Part shown: positions 21,112 to 33,634 of the stretch, one piece after another | Layout: each line of letters begins with the position of its first letter | Position numbering within the stretch: the stretch's first letter is position 1 | Source: Enterobacter sp. 638 | Lineage (GTDB): Bacteria > Pseudomonadota > Gammaproteobacteria > Enterobacterales > Enterobacteriaceae | NCBI RefSeq assembly: GCF_000016325.1 | Contig: NC_009436.1 | Location: 2,604,001 to 2,668,000, forward strand | Length of the DNA: 64,000 nt | Reading direction: 5' to 3' | Translations under genes and position numbers: made by a program | Notes under the pieces: model-generated | The model's input: the letters and a program-made list of their open reading frames with translations, nothing else | Told to the model about the DNA's origin: nothing | The model's database searches: none

Positions 21112-22884
21112 TCAGTTTTTCTCTTCCTTCTTCACCACGTCGATACCCAGCTCAGCTAAAGATGCCGGGTTAGCGAAACTTGGCGCTTCGGTCATCAGAC
21201 ACGCAGCGGCAGTGGTTTTCGGGAAGGCGATAACGTCACGGATGTTATCGGTGCCGGTCAGCAGCATGGTCAGACGATCCAGACCAAACGCCAGACCCGC
21301 GTGTGGCGGAGTACCGTACTTCAGCGCATCCAGCAGGAAGCCAAACTTCTCGCGCTGCTCTTGCTCATTGATACCCAGAATGCCAAACACGGTCTGCTGC
21401 ATTTCACCGCTGTGAATACGCACTGAACCGCCGCCGACTTCATAGCCGTTAATAACCATATCGTAGGCGTTAGCAATCGCAGTTTCTGGCGCAGCTTTCA
21501 GCTCGTCGGCATTCATGTCTTTCGCGGAGGTGAACGGGTGGTGCATTGCGGTCAAGCCGCCTTCACCGTCGTCTTCAAACATTGGGAAGTCGATAACCCA
21601 CAGCGGCGCCCATTTGGCTTCGTCGGTCAGGCTCAGGTCTTTACCCAGCTTGAGACGCAGCGCACCGAGTGCATCCGCAACCACTTTTTTGTTATCCGCG
21701 CCGAAGAAGATCATATCGCCGTCCTGTGCGCCCGTGCGCTCAAGAATGGACTCAACGATTTCTGCGTTCAGGAATTTAGCAACCGGGCTGGTAATGCCCT
21801 CAATGCCTTTCGCACGTTCGGTGACTTTAATATACGCCAGCCCTTTCGCGCCGTAGATCTTCACGAAATTGCCGTAGTCGTCAATTTGTTTACGGCTCAA
21901 GCTTGCGCCGCCAGGAACGCGCAGTGCAGCCACACGGCCTTTCGCATCGTTAGCCGGGCCGGAGAAGACCGCAAACTCAACCGCTTTGAGCAGGTCAGCA
22001 ACGTCCACCAGCTCCATCGGGTTGCGCAGATCCGGTTTATCAGAACCGTAACGACGTTCCGCTTCAGCAAAGGTCATGATCGGGAAATCGCCCAGATCCA
22101 CACCTTTAACATCCAGCCACAGGCTGCGAACCAGCGCTTCCATCAGCTCACGCACTTGCGGCGCGGTCATGAAGGAGGTTTCGACGTCGATCTGGGTAAA
22201 TTCAGGCTGACGGTCTGCGCGCAAGTCTTCATCACGGAAGCATTTTACAATCTGATAGTAGCGATCGAAGCCAGACATCATCAGCAACTGTTTAAACAGC
22301 TGAGGAGACTGTGGCAATGCGTAGAATTTGCCTTTATGAACGCGTGAAGGGACCAGATAATCGCGCGCGCCTTCTGGCGTGGCTTTGGTCAGCATCGGGG
22401 TTTCGATATCCAGGAAACCGTGATCGTCCATAAAGCGGCGCACCAGGCTGGTGATCTTGGCGCGCGTTTTCAGGCGTTGAGCCATTTCCGGACGACGCAG
22501 ATCCAGATAACGGAATTTCAGACGCGCTTCTTCGGTATTGACGTGGTTGGAGTCAAGCGGCAGCGATTCTGAACGGTTGATGATGGTCAGATCGGACGCG
22601 AGCACTTCGATTTCACCGGTTGCCATGTCCGCATTGATATTTTTTTCGTCACGCGCACGCACGGTGCCGGTAACCTGGATGCAGAACTCATTACGCAGTT
22701 CGGAGGCCAGTTTTAACGCCTCTGCACGATCCGGATCGAAGAACACCTGAACGATGCCTTCACGATCGCGTAAATCGATGAAGATTAGGCTACCAAGGTC
22801 ACGACGACGGTTGACCCAACCACACAGGGTCACCTGCTGTCCGACGTGGGACTGACGTAACTGCCCGCAATATTCTGTACGCAT
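21112..22884 (-). CDS. aspS: Aspartate--tRNA ligase
   Basis: AspS charges tRNA-Asp. It is a class II synthetase of bacterial type: an N-terminal OB anticodon-binding domain (to about residue 105), the catalytic core with motif 2 ([16 protein letters not shown]), a GAD insertion domain, and motif 3 near the C terminus (GLAFGLDRL). Length of 590 residues is that of E. coli. It heads a minus-strand run into nudB. Confidence 0.97.
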   Translation of the reverse strand: MRTEYCGQLRQSHVGQQVTLCGWVNRRRDLGSLIFIDLRDREGIVQVFFDPDRAEALKLASELRNEFCIQVTGTVRARDEKNINADMATGEIEVLASDLTIINRSESLPLDSNHVNTEEARLKFRYLDLRRPEMAQRLKTRAKITSLVRRFMDDHGFLDIETPMLTKATPEGARDYLVPSRVHKGKFYALPQSPQLFKQLLMMSGFDRYYQIVKCFRDEDLRADRQPEFTQIDVETSFMTAPQVRELMEALVRSLWLDVKGVDLGDFPIMTFAEAERRYGSDKPDLRNPMELVDVADLLKAVEFAVFSGPANDAKGRVAALRVPGGASLSRKQIDDYGNFVKIYGAKGLAYIKVTERAKGIEGITSPVAKFLNAEIVESILERTGAQDGDMIFFGADNKKVVADALGALRLKLGKDLSLTDEAKWAPLWVIDFPMFEDDGEGGLTAMHHPFTSAKDMNADELKAAPETAIANAYDMVINGYEVGGGSVRIHSGEMQQTVFGILGINEQEQREKFGFLLDALKYGTPPHAGLAFGLDRLTMLLTGTDNIRDVIAFPKTTAAACLMTEAPSFANPASLAELGIDVVKKEEKN

Positions 22885-23148
22885 GAGATATCCCTTAATT
22901 TAGCCGCAGGCTAAATGTCGCCTGTTTTACAGGCTACTATGTCGCAGCTTTCTGTATGTCACTAATGGGTGAAAAAAGGCGGCTATTATACTGGAAATTC
23001 CGCCGTACGATAAGAGAGAAGCGCGCCAGACGCGCGATTGCTGCACTCTTATTGCGCATTCTCACAAAAATTAACAAAATTATCCGATCTTCAACAGGCT
23101 TTCTCGTCGTAAGGTGTTACCTAAGCTAATTATTTGACTGGAGTTAAC

Positions 23149-23715
23149 ATGTTCACACTGGATGCTACCAAAACCGCGCTTGTGGTGATTGATTTACAGG
23201 AAGGCATTTTGCCCTTCGCCGGAGGCCCTCATGCGGCGGCGGACGTCGTCAGCCGCAGTGCGCGACTCGCTGAGAAGTGCCGCGAAACCGGTTCACCCGT
23301 GGTGATGGTGCGTGTGGGCTGGTCTGCGGATTTTGCCGAAGCGCTGAAGCAACCTGTCGATGCGCAGACCCCAGGTCAGGCGCTGCCGGGCAACTGGTGG
23401 GATTACCCGCTCGCGCTGGGCAAGCAAGATAGCGATATCGAAGTCACTAAGCGCCAGTGGGGCGCGTTCTACGGCACTGATCTAGAGCTGCAACTACGCC
23501 GTCGCGGGATCGACACCATTATTCTGTGCGGCATCGCCACGAACATCGGTGTGGAATCCACCGCACGAAACGCCTGGGAGATGGGCTTTAATCTGGTGAT
23601 CGCCGAAGACGCCTGCAGCGCAGCCGCGACTGACCAACATATGGGCAGCATGACAAATATCTTCCCGCGTATCGGTCGCGTGCGCACAACGGAAGAGATT
23701 TTAAGCGCGTTATGA
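23149..23715 (+). CDS. yecD: Isochorismatase-family cysteine hydrolase YecD
   Basis: A 188-residue cysteine hydrolase of the isochorismatase/nicotinamidase superfamily. The catalytic triad is visible: Asp in VVIDLQ, Lys in VTKRQWGAF, and Cys in [13 protein letters not shown]. The substrate is not known. I start at the ATG at 23149, after TGGAG, which gives the E. coli length; five more residues are open upstream. The stop overlaps the yecE start by four bases. Confidence 0.93.
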   Translation: MFTLDATKTALVVIDLQEGILPFAGGPHAAADVVSRSARLAEKCRETGSPVVMVRVGWSADFAEALKQPVDAQTPGQALPGNWWDYPLALGKQDSDIEVTKRQWGAFYGTDLELQLRRRGIDTIILCGIATNIGVESTARNAWEMGFNLVIAEDACSAAATDQHMGSMTNIFPRIGRVRTTEEILSAL

Positions 23716-24530
23716 TTTATCTGGGCCTCCCGCAATGGTCGCACCCTAAATGGGTGCGCCTTGGCATTACTAGCCTCGAAGAGTATGCCCGACATTTTAA
23801 TTGCGTCGAGGGCAACACCACGCTGTACGCACTTCCGAGAGCAGAAATTGTTGAACGCTGGCGCGAGCAAACGACCGATGATTTTCGCTTTTGCTTTAAA
23901 TTTCCGGCGACAATTTCTCACAACGCCGCGCTGCGAAACTGCGGTGATCTTACGCAGGAATTCCTGGAACGAATGTCACCGCTGGCAAATCGAATCGGAC
24001 AGTACTGGCTGCAACTGCCCGCCACCTTTAGTCCGCGAGATTTACCTGCGCTGTGGCAATTTCTCGATGCCCTGCCCCGCGACTTTAGCTATGGCGTTGA
24101 AGTTCGGCACCCGGAGTTTTTCGCGAAAGGCGACGCTGAAAAAGCGTTGAATCGTGGCTTACACGAACGCGGCGTCAATCGCGTGATTTTGGATAGCCGT
24201 CCAGTGCACAGTGCTATTCCTCATAATGAAGCCATTATTGAGGCCCAGCGCAAAAAGCCGAAAGTGCCGGTTCACGCGATTGTCACCGCCAACAACCCGA
24301 TGGTCAGGTTTATCGGCAGCGATAACATGCAGCAAAATCGCGATATGTTTGGCGTCTGGCTACAAACGTTGCCGAAATGGGAACAGACCACTACTCCGTA
24401 TCTTTTCTTGCATACACCGGACATTGCTCAGGCCCCTGAACTGGTCGAAGCTCTTTGGCAAGCCTTGCAGGCTGCCGCTCCGTCTCTCGGCCCCGCCCCC
24501 GCCATCCCACAACAATCTTCTCTTTTCTGA
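23712..24530 (+). CDS. yecE: DUF72 family protein YecE
   Basis: A 272-residue DUF72 protein, predicted TIM-barrel fold. The N terminus [13 protein letters not shown] and the segments FKFPATISH and EVRHPEFF are typical. No function is established. It is translationally coupled to yecD through an ATGA overlap, and length equals E. coli YecE. Confidence 0.92.
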   Translation: MIYLGLPQWSHPKWVRLGITSLEEYARHFNCVEGNTTLYALPRAEIVERWREQTTDDFRFCFKFPATISHNAALRNCGDLTQEFLERMSPLANRIGQYWLQLPATFSPRDLPALWQFLDALPRDFSYGVEVRHPEFFAKGDAEKALNRGLHERGVNRVILDSRPVHSAIPHNEAIIEAQRKKPKVPVHAIVTANNPMVRFIGSDNMQQNRDMFGVWLQTLPKWEQTTTPYLFLHTPDIAQAPELVEALWQALQAAAPSLGPAPAIPQQSSLF

Positions 24531-24581
24531 AATCAGCCCCTATCATAGAAGTGCCATCTGCCAAAACAACAGGGAGTTTGT

Positions 24582-26726
<2,145 letters not shown>

Positions 26727-26756
26727 AAAACAGTATCGGTTGCAGGAAAAAACGAT

Positions 26757-26790
26757 AAAAAAAGGCCCCTGTTGAAATTGCAGGGGCCTG
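26757..26790 (-). terminator. cutC terminator
   Basis: On the minus strand GGCCCCTG pairs with CAGGGGCC and is followed by a long T-run. It is 56 bases past the cutC stop and may also limit cmoB transcription from the other side, although the plus strand lacks a T-tail. Confidence 0.85.
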
Positions 26791-26845
26791 GTACAAGCAA
26801 GCATCATATTGGGCAAGATGATGCGCGGTAAAAATCGGTACGTTG

Positions 26846-27589
26846 CTACACGTGATGACGCTCAATTATCGATTTCATTACCGCAACCGACTCTCCCTCT
26901 ACGCCATAGCGGGAATACTCATCCGCTTCGGCATCCGTCGACATTGACAATCCTGTATTGCGATAACGCATGGGTGAAGGCGTCCATTTGCCTGCAGAGC
27001 TGTGAAGCTCCTCAACCCCGGCGTTGATAAAGATTTCCAGATTGCTGGCACGGACACCCGCGCCTGCCATGATTATTGGAACACCTGATTGCGCTTTAAG
27101 TTCCGTAATTAATTTTATTCCTTTTTCAGCAGACGATTCCTGCCCTGACGTCAGGATACGTGCCACTCCTAATTCCGCCAACTTATCAAACGCTTGACGC
27201 GGATTTCGGCACATATCAAACGCACGATGAAAGGTGACCGCCATCCCTTTCGCGGCCGTCATAACCTGCCGCATACGCGGCATATCGACATTGCCATCTT
27301 CATCCAGCAGGCCAAGCACCAGCCCCGGGAACCCAAGATCGTGAACCATCGCGATGTCTTCCAGCATGGCGTCAAATTCACCCGCTGAATAGAAAAAGTC
27401 ACCGCCACGAGGGCGAATAATCGGGTGTACCGGGATTGTCACGGTCTGGCGAACCGATTTCAGCACGCCGTATGACGGCGTTAACCCGCCCTCTTTTGGC
27501 GCCGCACATAATTCAATGCGATCGGCTCCGTACTGTTGCGCCGTTACCGCACATTCCGCGCTGTAACAACAGATCTCCAAAAGCGCCAA
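26846..27589 (-). CDS. cutC: CutC family protein
   Basis: A 247-residue TIM-barrel protein of the CutC family, historically tied to copper tolerance, though the E. coli phenotype was later attributed to a neighbouring sRNA target effect. The N terminus [11 protein letters not shown] and the [13 protein letters not shown] motif are diagnostic. It is a single-gene unit, with its own terminator, next to yecM on the same strand. Confidence 0.93.
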   Translation of the reverse strand: MALLEICCYSAECAVTAQQYGADRIELCAAPKEGGLTPSYGVLKSVRQTVTIPVHPIIRPRGGDFFYSAGEFDAMLEDIAMVHDLGFPGLVLGLLDEDGNVDMPRMRQVMTAAKGMAVTFHRAFDMCRNPRQAFDKLAELGVARILTSGQESSAEKGIKLITELKAQSGVPIIMAGAGVRASNLEIFINAGVEELHSSAGKWTPSPMRYRNTGLSMSTDAEADEYSRYGVEGESVAVMKSIIERHHV

Positions 27590-27676
27590 GGCATCCTCCT
27601 TAAAATTGACGTTAACGTACCATCATGCCACGCCGCAAAACGACGGACGTCGCGTGAGTTCACAAACTTATGCGCG

Positions 27677-28237
27677 CTATGCCTCACTCGCGACGATTTG
27701 CTCAAGGGTCCACGGGTGAAATTTCACGGTCACCCTGCCGTCCGTCACCGCTAGCGTCGGATTAGGCAATCGTTCGCGAGCCCCTTTTGGTGAACTGGTT
27801 TTGACAAAGATACCCGGCTTGCTTAAACCTTCATCTGACAATAGGGCCAGAGCGCGGGCGTTCAGAGTGTCGGGGTCGCCCGGCAACACAATTTCAATAT
27901 GCTCCCAGCCCTCAATCGGATAACGTTTTTCGCCCGGCCACGGCAATTCCACAACGCTAAACTGCCAGTGCGCAACGCACACAGGTTCACGAAGCTTAAA
28001 CAAACAAATAGGACGACCGTTAATTTCGGTTTCAGACAACAGTTCGCCGCACTGTTCAAACCCACGACGCCAGCGCTCCGCCGTCGCATTTTGATGGCAG
28101 CGAAGAGAAATGTGATCCGCGTCGAGGGGGGCAATATCCAGCCCAAGCTGAGTGGCAAGTTCTGTGAACGCTTGAGTGAAACGCGGAAGATCTGCGGAAA
28201 TATCATGCAGTTCATCAATGGATTGCCAGTTCGTCAT
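27677..28237 (-). CDS. yecM: VOC-superfamily protein YecM
   Basis: A 186-residue protein of the YecM family, structurally related to vicinal-oxygen-chelate enzymes with metal-site-like His and Glu residues (DHISLRCH, EHIEIVLPG). No enzyme activity is established. It faces argS across a 239-base gap and precedes cutC on the minus strand. Length agrees with E. coli (188 aa). Confidence 0.9.
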   Translation of the reverse strand: MTNWQSIDELHDISADLPRFTQAFTELATQLGLDIAPLDADHISLRCHQNATAERWRRGFEQCGELLSETEINGRPICLFKLREPVCVAHWQFSVVELPWPGEKRYPIEGWEHIEIVLPGDPDTLNARALALLSDEGLSKPGIFVKTSSPKGARERLPNPTLAVTDGRVTVKFHPWTLEQIVASEA

Positions 28238-28476
28238 CAGAAGGTCTCTTATCGTGTCGCAAAGCCGCTAATTTACTCTGTTGGCTCCCGTCAACCAACC
28301 GCAGTTTTGAGGATTTTACCGTTGCATGCTTATGCACTCTTTCATCGCCTGTTTTCTGCACGATCCTGAGGCGGTGCAATGCTGACGCCAGGTGCCATTT
28401 GCAGTATACTCCCGCCCTAAATTCTTAAACTGGCGCGGGTTGTCGCTCATCCGCTTCAAAAAGGTAAGGTATCCAG

Positions 28477-30210
28477 GTGAATATTCAGGCTCTTCTCTCC
28501 GAAAAAGTCAGTCAGGCACTGATTGCCGCAGGTGCGCCTGCGGATTGCGAACCACAGGTTCGTCAGTCAGCAAAAGTACAGTTTGGCGACTATCAGGCCA
28601 ATGGCGTGATGGCAGTGGCTAAAAAACTGGGCATGCCGCCGCGACAACTCGCTGAGCTGGTGCTGACTCATCTGGATCTCAATGGCATCGCCAATAAGGT
28701 TGAGATTGCAGGCCCTGGCTTCATCAACATTTTCCTGGATCCTGCCTTCCTGGCAAGCCACGTTGACGCTGCGCTGAAGTCCGAACGTCTGGGCGTTGCT
28801 CAGCCGAAGGCCGAAACGATTGTGGTTGATTACTCGGCCCCCAACGTGGCGAAAGAGATGCACGTCGGTCACCTGCGTTCCACTATTATCGGTGATGCCG
28901 CTGTCCGCACGCTGGAATTCCTCGGCCATAAAGTGATTCGCGCTAACCACGTGGGTGACTGGGGTACGCAGTTCGGCATGCTGATCGCGTTCCTTGAGAA
29001 ACAGCAGCAGGAAAATGCCGGTGAAATGGCGCTGGCTGACCTCGAAGGTTTTTACCGCGAAGCGAAAAAACATTACGACGAAGACGCAGCTTTCGCCGAA
29101 CGCGCGCGCAGCTACGTTGTAAAACTGCAGGGCGGCGACGAATACTTCCGCGAAATGTGGCGCAAGCTGGTTGACATCACCATGTCCCAGAACCAGCTCG
29201 CGTATAACCGTCTGAACGTCACGCTGACCCGTGACGACGTGATGGGTGAGAGCCTGTACAACCCAATGCTACCGGGTATCGTGGCCGATCTGAAAGCCAA
29301 AAAACTGGCGGTAGAGAGCGAAGGGGCAACAGTTGTTTTCCTTGATGAGTATAAAAACAAGGAAGGCGAACCGATGGGCGTGATCATCCAGAAAAAGGAT
29401 GGCGGCTATCTGTACACCACCACGGATATCGCGTGCGCGAAATACCGTTACGAAACGCTGCATGCCGATCGCGTGCTGTATTACATCGATTCCCGTCAGC
29501 ATCAGCACCTGATGCAGGCCTGGACTATCGTGCGTAAAGCCGGTTATGTGCCGGAATCCGTTCCGCTGGAACACCACATGTTTGGCATGATGCTGGGTAA
29601 AGACGGCAAGCCGTTCAAAACCCGCGCGGGTGGCACGGTAAAACTGTCCGACCTGCTGGACGAAGCGCTGGAACGCGCACGCCGTCTGGTGGCTGAGAAG
29701 AACCCAGACATGCCTGCCGAAGAGCTGGAAAAACTGGCAAATGCAGTGGGCATTGGCGCTGTGAAATACGCGGATCTGTCCAAGAACCGTACCACTGATT
29801 ATATTTTCGACTGGGATAACATGCTGGCTTTCGAGGGCAACACTGCGCCGTACATGCAGTATGCCTACACCCGCGTGCTGTCCGTCTTCCGCAAAGCCAA
29901 TATCGATGAAAGCGCGCTGGCAAACGCCGCCGTCGTCATCACCGAAGATCGCGAAGCGCAGCTGGCTGCCCGCCTGTTGCAGTTCGAAGAAACGCTGACC
30001 GTGGTTGCCCGCGAAGGCACCCCGCATGTGATGTGTTCTTATCTGTACGATCTCGCAGGTCTGTTCTCAGGCTTCTACGAGCACTGCCCTATCCTGTCTG
30101 CCGATAATGAAGAAGCGCGCAACAGCCGCCTCAAGCTGGCGCAGCTGACGGCCAAAACGCTGAAGTTAGGTCTGGATACCCTGGGTATCGAAACCGTCGA
30201 GCGTATGTAA
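28477..30210 (+). CDS. argS: Arginine--tRNA ligase
   Basis: ArgS charges tRNA-Arg. It is a class I synthetase with the HIGH-type motif HVGHLRST near residue 130 and no canonical KMSKS, which is normal for Arg[11 protein letters not shown] is the equivalent loop. An N-terminal Add1 tRNA-binding domain and a C-terminal DALR anticodon domain are present. The start is GTG at 28477, as in E. coli, and length is 577 residues in both. Confidence 0.97.
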   Translation: MNIQALLSEKVSQALIAAGAPADCEPQVRQSAKVQFGDYQANGVMAVAKKLGMPPRQLAELVLTHLDLNGIANKVEIAGPGFINIFLDPAFLASHVDAALKSERLGVAQPKAETIVVDYSAPNVAKEMHVGHLRSTIIGDAAVRTLEFLGHKVIRANHVGDWGTQFGMLIAFLEKQQQENAGEMALADLEGFYREAKKHYDEDAAFAERARSYVVKLQGGDEYFREMWRKLVDITMSQNQLAYNRLNVTLTRDDVMGESLYNPMLPGIVADLKAKKLAVESEGATVVFLDEYKNKEGEPMGVIIQKKDGGYLYTTTDIACAKYRYETLHADRVLYYIDSRQHQHLMQAWTIVRKAGYVPESVPLEHHMFGMMLGKDGKPFKTRAGGTVKLSDLLDEALERARRLVAEKNPDMPAEELEKLANAVGIGAVKYADLSKNRTTDYIFDWDNMLAFEGNTAPYMQYAYTRVLSVFRKANIDESALANAAVVITEDREAQLAARLLQFEETLTVVAREGTPHVMCSYLYDLAGLFSGFYEHCPILSADNEEARNSRLKLAQLTAKTLKLGLDTLGIETVERM

Positions 30211-30218
30211 CGCAGAAA

Positions 30219-30249
30219 CAAAAAACCCGGCACATGCCGGGTTTTTTAT
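30219..30249. terminator. Bidirectional terminator between argS and rhiN-like gene
   Basis: AAACCCGGCA and TGCCGGGTTT form a perfect stem around a two-base CA loop, with A-run on the left and T-run on the right. It ends argS and the minus-strand glycoside hydrolase operon. Confidence 0.92.
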
Positions 30250-30251
30250 TA

Positions 30252-31391
30252 TCAGAAGTATTTTCGCAAATATTCCGTCAGGCACAGAATCGCCATCGCC
30301 TGTCCATAAGGCATTGATGTCCTCGGGATCTGACGGTAAAACTCCAGATTGCTTCCCATCCCCGTCCCAAACGACGTTTGTAGCAGCTCGCCCTCCGGTG
30401 AGATGTTTTTCACTATCCCACGAATTGCTCTTTCCGCCACGTCGGCGTATTCCGCACTCACATAACGCTTACGCACGGCTTTCAGTATTCCGTACGCAAA
30501 GCCTGCCGTCGCCGATGACTCCAGATACGAATTCGGATCGTCGAGCAGGGTGTGCCACAGCCCACTGTCATCCTGACACGTCACCAGCGCCGCTATTTGG
30601 GCATCTAAAACCTGTACCAGATAACGCCGTACGGCATTGTTTTCCGGCAAATCAACCAGCTCAAGGAAATCGGGAATCACGATCGTTAACCAGCTATTCC
30701 CACGCGCCCAGCGCGCCTTGGCAAAGTTGTGCTGCCCGTCGTAGTTCCAGCCGTGAAACCACAGACCGGTTTCCCTGTCCATCAGGTTCTGGACATGGAG
30801 CAAAAACTGATAAACCGACTCTTCTACGTAATCGGGACGATTCAACAATTTGCCGATTTTCGCCAGCGGCAGCACCGTCATCATCAGCGTGTCATCCCAC
30901 ATCTGCTGATGATTTTCTTCTGCCAGAGTGATGTGTTGCATCCCTCCGTGGTCTGTACGCGGCATGTCATTCATCGCCCATTCCGCCCAGGTTTGCAGCC
31001 ACGGCAGATACGTTGGGTTTTGCGTTTCTTCGTAACGGTACGCCAGCGTCAGAAAGGGTGCCATCGTGTTGACGTTTTTGGTGGTGGCGCCTTCCGCAAA
31101 GCGATCGGCAAACCAGGTGTCGATGATTTGACGCATTTCCTCGTCACCGGTCTGGCAGTAATACTGCCAGATTCCGTAAAGCCCCACGCCGTGGGTCCAC
31201 TCCCACCCCGCCCAACCTTTGGTGTCAATGACGCGCCCATCGTCCAGCCGCAGTAAAAACTCGCCGTTTTTATCATTAATATTCACCAGGTTGTGCGTCA
31301 CCTTTTGAATCAGCGATTTCAGCTCATCCCTGGCAATAAAATGCTCAGGCTGACGCAGTAACGGGCTATGTTTGACAGGCCAAACCTTCAT
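30252..31391 (-). CDS. rhiN: Unsaturated rhamnogalacturonyl hydrolase (GH105, RhiN/YteR type)
   Basis: A 379-residue GH105/GH88-like alpha/alpha-barrel enzyme, predicted to remove the terminal unsaturated galacturonate from rhamnogalacturonan disaccharides made by pectinolysis. The conserved WDD (D166, D167 in QMWDDTLMM) fits the catalytic Asp region of YteR, and WEWTHGVGLYGIWQ with HGWNYDGQ are family landmarks. There is no signal peptide, so it acts in the cytoplasm. It starts four bases after the stop of a GPH-family transporter, the same pairing as Dickeya rhiTN. The exact substrate is an inference from family and context. Confidence 0.82.
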   Translation of the reverse strand: MKVWPVKHSPLLRQPEHFIARDELKSLIQKVTHNLVNINDKNGEFLLRLDDGRVIDTKGWAGWEWTHGVGLYGIWQYYCQTGDEEMRQIIDTWFADRFAEGATTKNVNTMAPFLTLAYRYEETQNPTYLPWLQTWAEWAMNDMPRTDHGGMQHITLAEENHQQMWDDTLMMTVLPLAKIGKLLNRPDYVEESVYQFLLHVQNLMDRETGLWFHGWNYDGQHNFAKARWARGNSWLTIVIPDFLELVDLPENNAVRRYLVQVLDAQIAALVTCQDDSGLWHTLLDDPNSYLESSATAGFAYGILKAVRKRYVSAEYADVAERAIRGIVKNISPEGELLQTSFGTGMGSNLEFYRQIPRTSMPYGQAMAILCLTEYLRKYF

Positions 31392-31395
31392 TTTC

Positions 31396-32979
31396 TTATC
31401 CTCTGTGATAGGTCGAGTTTAGTACCGCGCGATCCTTCAGCGCAGGTGCAGCAGGTTTATTGCGATTCAGGTAACCGATATTGTTGTTACCCCACAGCGA
31501 TTCGAACGGCATTCCCGCCAGCATTTCGACGGTCGCGCGGGCCTGCGGCGTGGCGGTCTCAGGCATAGCCCGGCCGGACTCCCGCATTTTGGCGGTCTCT
31601 TCGCGCAGCGTGCTGTGCGTTTGCAGGTTGAGCTTGAAGCGCAACGAAACGAGGAAACCGCAGATCAGGACCAGAATGGTGCCCACACTCAGAATCATCA
31701 GAATGGTGTGGCTGACCTCTGCTGGCTGCGTTTTCTGGCCGCTCACAAAGCCAGACATCTGCATCACAATACCGACCAGCATGATGGCACCCGCCTGCGA
31801 GGCTTTGCGCGTCAGGGTCATGATGCCGGCAAAAATCCCTTCGCGACGCTGACCGGTGATCACTTCATCGACGTCCGCGATGTAGGTGTACACGTTCCAT
31901 GGAACATAGTTGATTCCGCCGCGTCCCAGGCCCGCAACGGCAGAGACCAGCAGCAACAGTGCGTACACATCGCTGAGTCCTGCGTAATAAAGCACTGCGT
32001 AGGAGATTGACGCCAGACCAAACAGGACCACGACCATACGGTATGATGGCGCAGGCCCAAAGCGGATGCACAGGGGGATCATCGCGATAACAGCGATGAA
32101 CTGGAAGATCGCCATTGTGCCCAGCAGGTTAGACGCCATCGACGCTTCCTGCATCAGCACGAAAACGACGTAATAGGTGAACACCGCGTTAAACACGTCC
32201 TGCGCAATGTACCCACCGAGGTACATGCCCAGATGCTGGCGGAAAATCTTCACGCGCAGCGTAGAGCTTAACTCAACAAACAGACGGTTAAGGCTTTGCC
32301 CAAGGTTGAGCTGTTTCTTCTCTTCTTCCGCTCTGAGCGCCGCTTCAGACCACTCTTCTCGCGGACGTTCCCAGGTAAAGAACCAAACGAAAGTCAGCAT
32401 GACGGCGCAGAGTACGGAGAACACCAGGCTTGCGTAGAAGAAAGAGACGGCGTTGTCTTTGCCAAAATGCGTCAGCAAAATACCCGGCAGGAAAGAGGCC
32501 AGAATCGCTGACATCTGCGCCATGGAGATACGTGCGCCAGAGAATTTGGTCTTCTGTTTGAAATCGTCGGTCATTTCCGGCACCAGGGTTTCATAAGGCA
32601 CCAGAATCATGGTGTAGACGATATCAAAGACCAGATAGGTCAGCAGGTAGTACCAGAATCCCATATCGCCTACCCACATCAGTGAGTAGCTGAATACGCA
32701 GGGAATACCCAGCAGGATAAAGAATTTACGACGGCCAAACCGTTTGCCGAGCCAGGTGGTACCGAAGTTATCCGTCAAAAAGCCCATCAGCGGACTGACA
32801 ACGGCATCCAGAACCCTTGCCGCAGCAAAGATGAAAGTCGCCTCAATCGGCGTGAGTCCACAGAAGGTCGTGTAAAAATACAAAAGCCAGGCAGCCGTCA
32901 GCGCGGTCGTGCCTGCGCCAAGAAAGTCGCCTGAACCATAAGCGAGGTAATTTGAGAGTCCTATTTTGCGTGTTTTCAT
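31396..32979 (-). CDS. rhiT: GPH-family rhamnogalacturonide transporter (RhiT type)
   Basis: A 527-residue secondary transporter of the glycoside-pentoside-hexuronide:cation symporter family, with about twelve hydrophobic helices; SPLMGFLTDNFGTTWLGKRFGRRK is split across the first cytoplasmic loop and holds the family's D/R/K signature. It ends with a hydrophilic tail of about 80 residues. The neighbour is a cytoplasmic rhamnogalacturonyl hydrolase, so the likely cargo is unsaturated rhamnogalacturonan oligomers. A promoter with a KdgR-like operator lies about 170 bases upstream. The block is inserted between argS and flhE, adjacent in E. coli. Confidence 0.78.
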   Translation of the reverse strand: MKTRKIGLSNYLAYGSGDFLGAGTTALTAAWLLYFYTTFCGLTPIEATFIFAAARVLDAVVSPLMGFLTDNFGTTWLGKRFGRRKFFILLGIPCVFSYSLMWVGDMGFWYYLLTYLVFDIVYTMILVPYETLVPEMTDDFKQKTKFSGARISMAQMSAILASFLPGILLTHFGKDNAVSFFYASLVFSVLCAVMLTFVWFFTWERPREEWSEAALRAEEEKKQLNLGQSLNRLFVELSSTLRVKIFRQHLGMYLGGYIAQDVFNAVFTYYVVFVLMQEASMASNLLGTMAIFQFIAVIAMIPLCIRFGPAPSYRMVVVLFGLASISYAVLYYAGLSDVYALLLLVSAVAGLGRGGINYVPWNVYTYIADVDEVITGQRREGIFAGIMTLTRKASQAGAIMLVGIVMQMSGFVSGQKTQPAEVSHTILMILSVGTILVLICGFLVSLRFKLNLQTHSTLREETAKMRESGRAMPETATPQARATVEMLAGMPFESLWGNNNIGYLNRNKPAAPALKDRAVLNSTYHRG

Positions 32980-33146
32980 TGCCGTTAACCCTTTCAGTTT
33001 TGGGAGACTCCCTGGGAAGCAAACCTCATCCGGGAGTTTTTACACGGCTACAGTAGAAGTATCGCCAAGGGGATACCTTTCTGTTTCTGCCATCGCACTG
33101 AAACAAATGGCAATAATGCAAAGAGATTAAGTACGCGTGTCACTGA

Positions 33147-33175
33147 TTTATAAAACAGCGTTTCTTTTGCATCAA
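33147..33175 (-). promoter_or_regulatory. rhiTN promoter overlapped by KdgR-like operator
   Basis: On the minus strand TTGATG (33170-33175) and TATAAA (33147-33152) are spaced by exactly 17 bases. The spacer and -10 contain a KdgR-type palindrome, on the plus strand AAAACAGCGTTTC at 33152-33164. KdgR represses pectin catabolism genes until KDG accumulates. Transcript leader to rhiT would be about 160 bases. Confidence 0.68.
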
Positions 33176-33189
33176 AAGGTTGGGTCATT

Positions 33190-33235
33190 TTTTGCGAGCC
33201 AGCCGTCAGATTCTTCCAACGGCTGGTGAAAAGGC
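33190..33235. other. Hairpin downstream of flhE
   Basis: CCAGCCGT and ACGGCTGG form an 8-bp stem with a 12-base loop between flhE and the rhiT promoter. There is no T-run on the flhE side, so intrinsic termination is unproven; it may protect the flhBAE mRNA end. Confidence 0.5.
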
Positions 33236-33241
33236 AGGCAA

Positions 33242-33634
33242 TTAGCGGTAGTTAACGATCACCTGGTTACTTTGAACTTTGAGTGCAGGAATCAAACGTC
33301 CCCCGCCCGGAACTTCCCAGACGAAACGCAGCGGTTCGATGGCGGGAACGCCATCCAGTCCGCGCGTTGTACCACTTTCTCCGTCAAGCTCGATACAGCG
33401 TGTCTGCGCACACAAACGCACGCGTAGCCCTGCGGGAGTAGGACCGATAAGTTGATAGCGCCAGGCCACCAGCGTCATCAGCCCTGAAACCGGCTCCGGT
33501 GCCGAAAGCGGTCGCGATGATGCCGAAACGCCACGGTTACTGAGCGTGATCCCAATGCTGCTCGCCTCCCATGAACCCTCTCCGGCGGCCTGCGCCACCA
33601 GCGGGAAAAGTAAAATCAAAAGCCATTTGCGCAT
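33242..33634 (-). CDS. flhE: Flagellar protein FlhE
   Basis: A 130-residue secreted protein (signal peptide about residues 1-16, ending TQAAG-like after LLFPLVAQA). In enterobacteria FlhE is periplasmic and protects the flagellar export gate against proton leakage. It has two Cys in LCAQTRC. It overlaps the flhA stop by one base and is last in flhBAE. Length matches E. coli. Confidence 0.92.
   Translation of the reverse strand: MRKWLLILLFPLVAQAAGEGSWEASSIGITLSNRGVSASSRPLSAPEPVSGLMTLVAWRYQLIGPTPAGLRVRLCAQTRCIELDGESGTTRGLDGVPAIEPLRFVWEVPGGGRLIPALKVQSNQVIVNYR

Noticed and set aside
29269..30027. 252-codon frame antisense to argS
   Set aside because: It is a shadow of argS codon usage; composition is rich in His, Gln and Arg and has no domain features. 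The same applies to long antisense frames in edd (6598-7065), zwf (8424-9206) and aspS (21538-22347).
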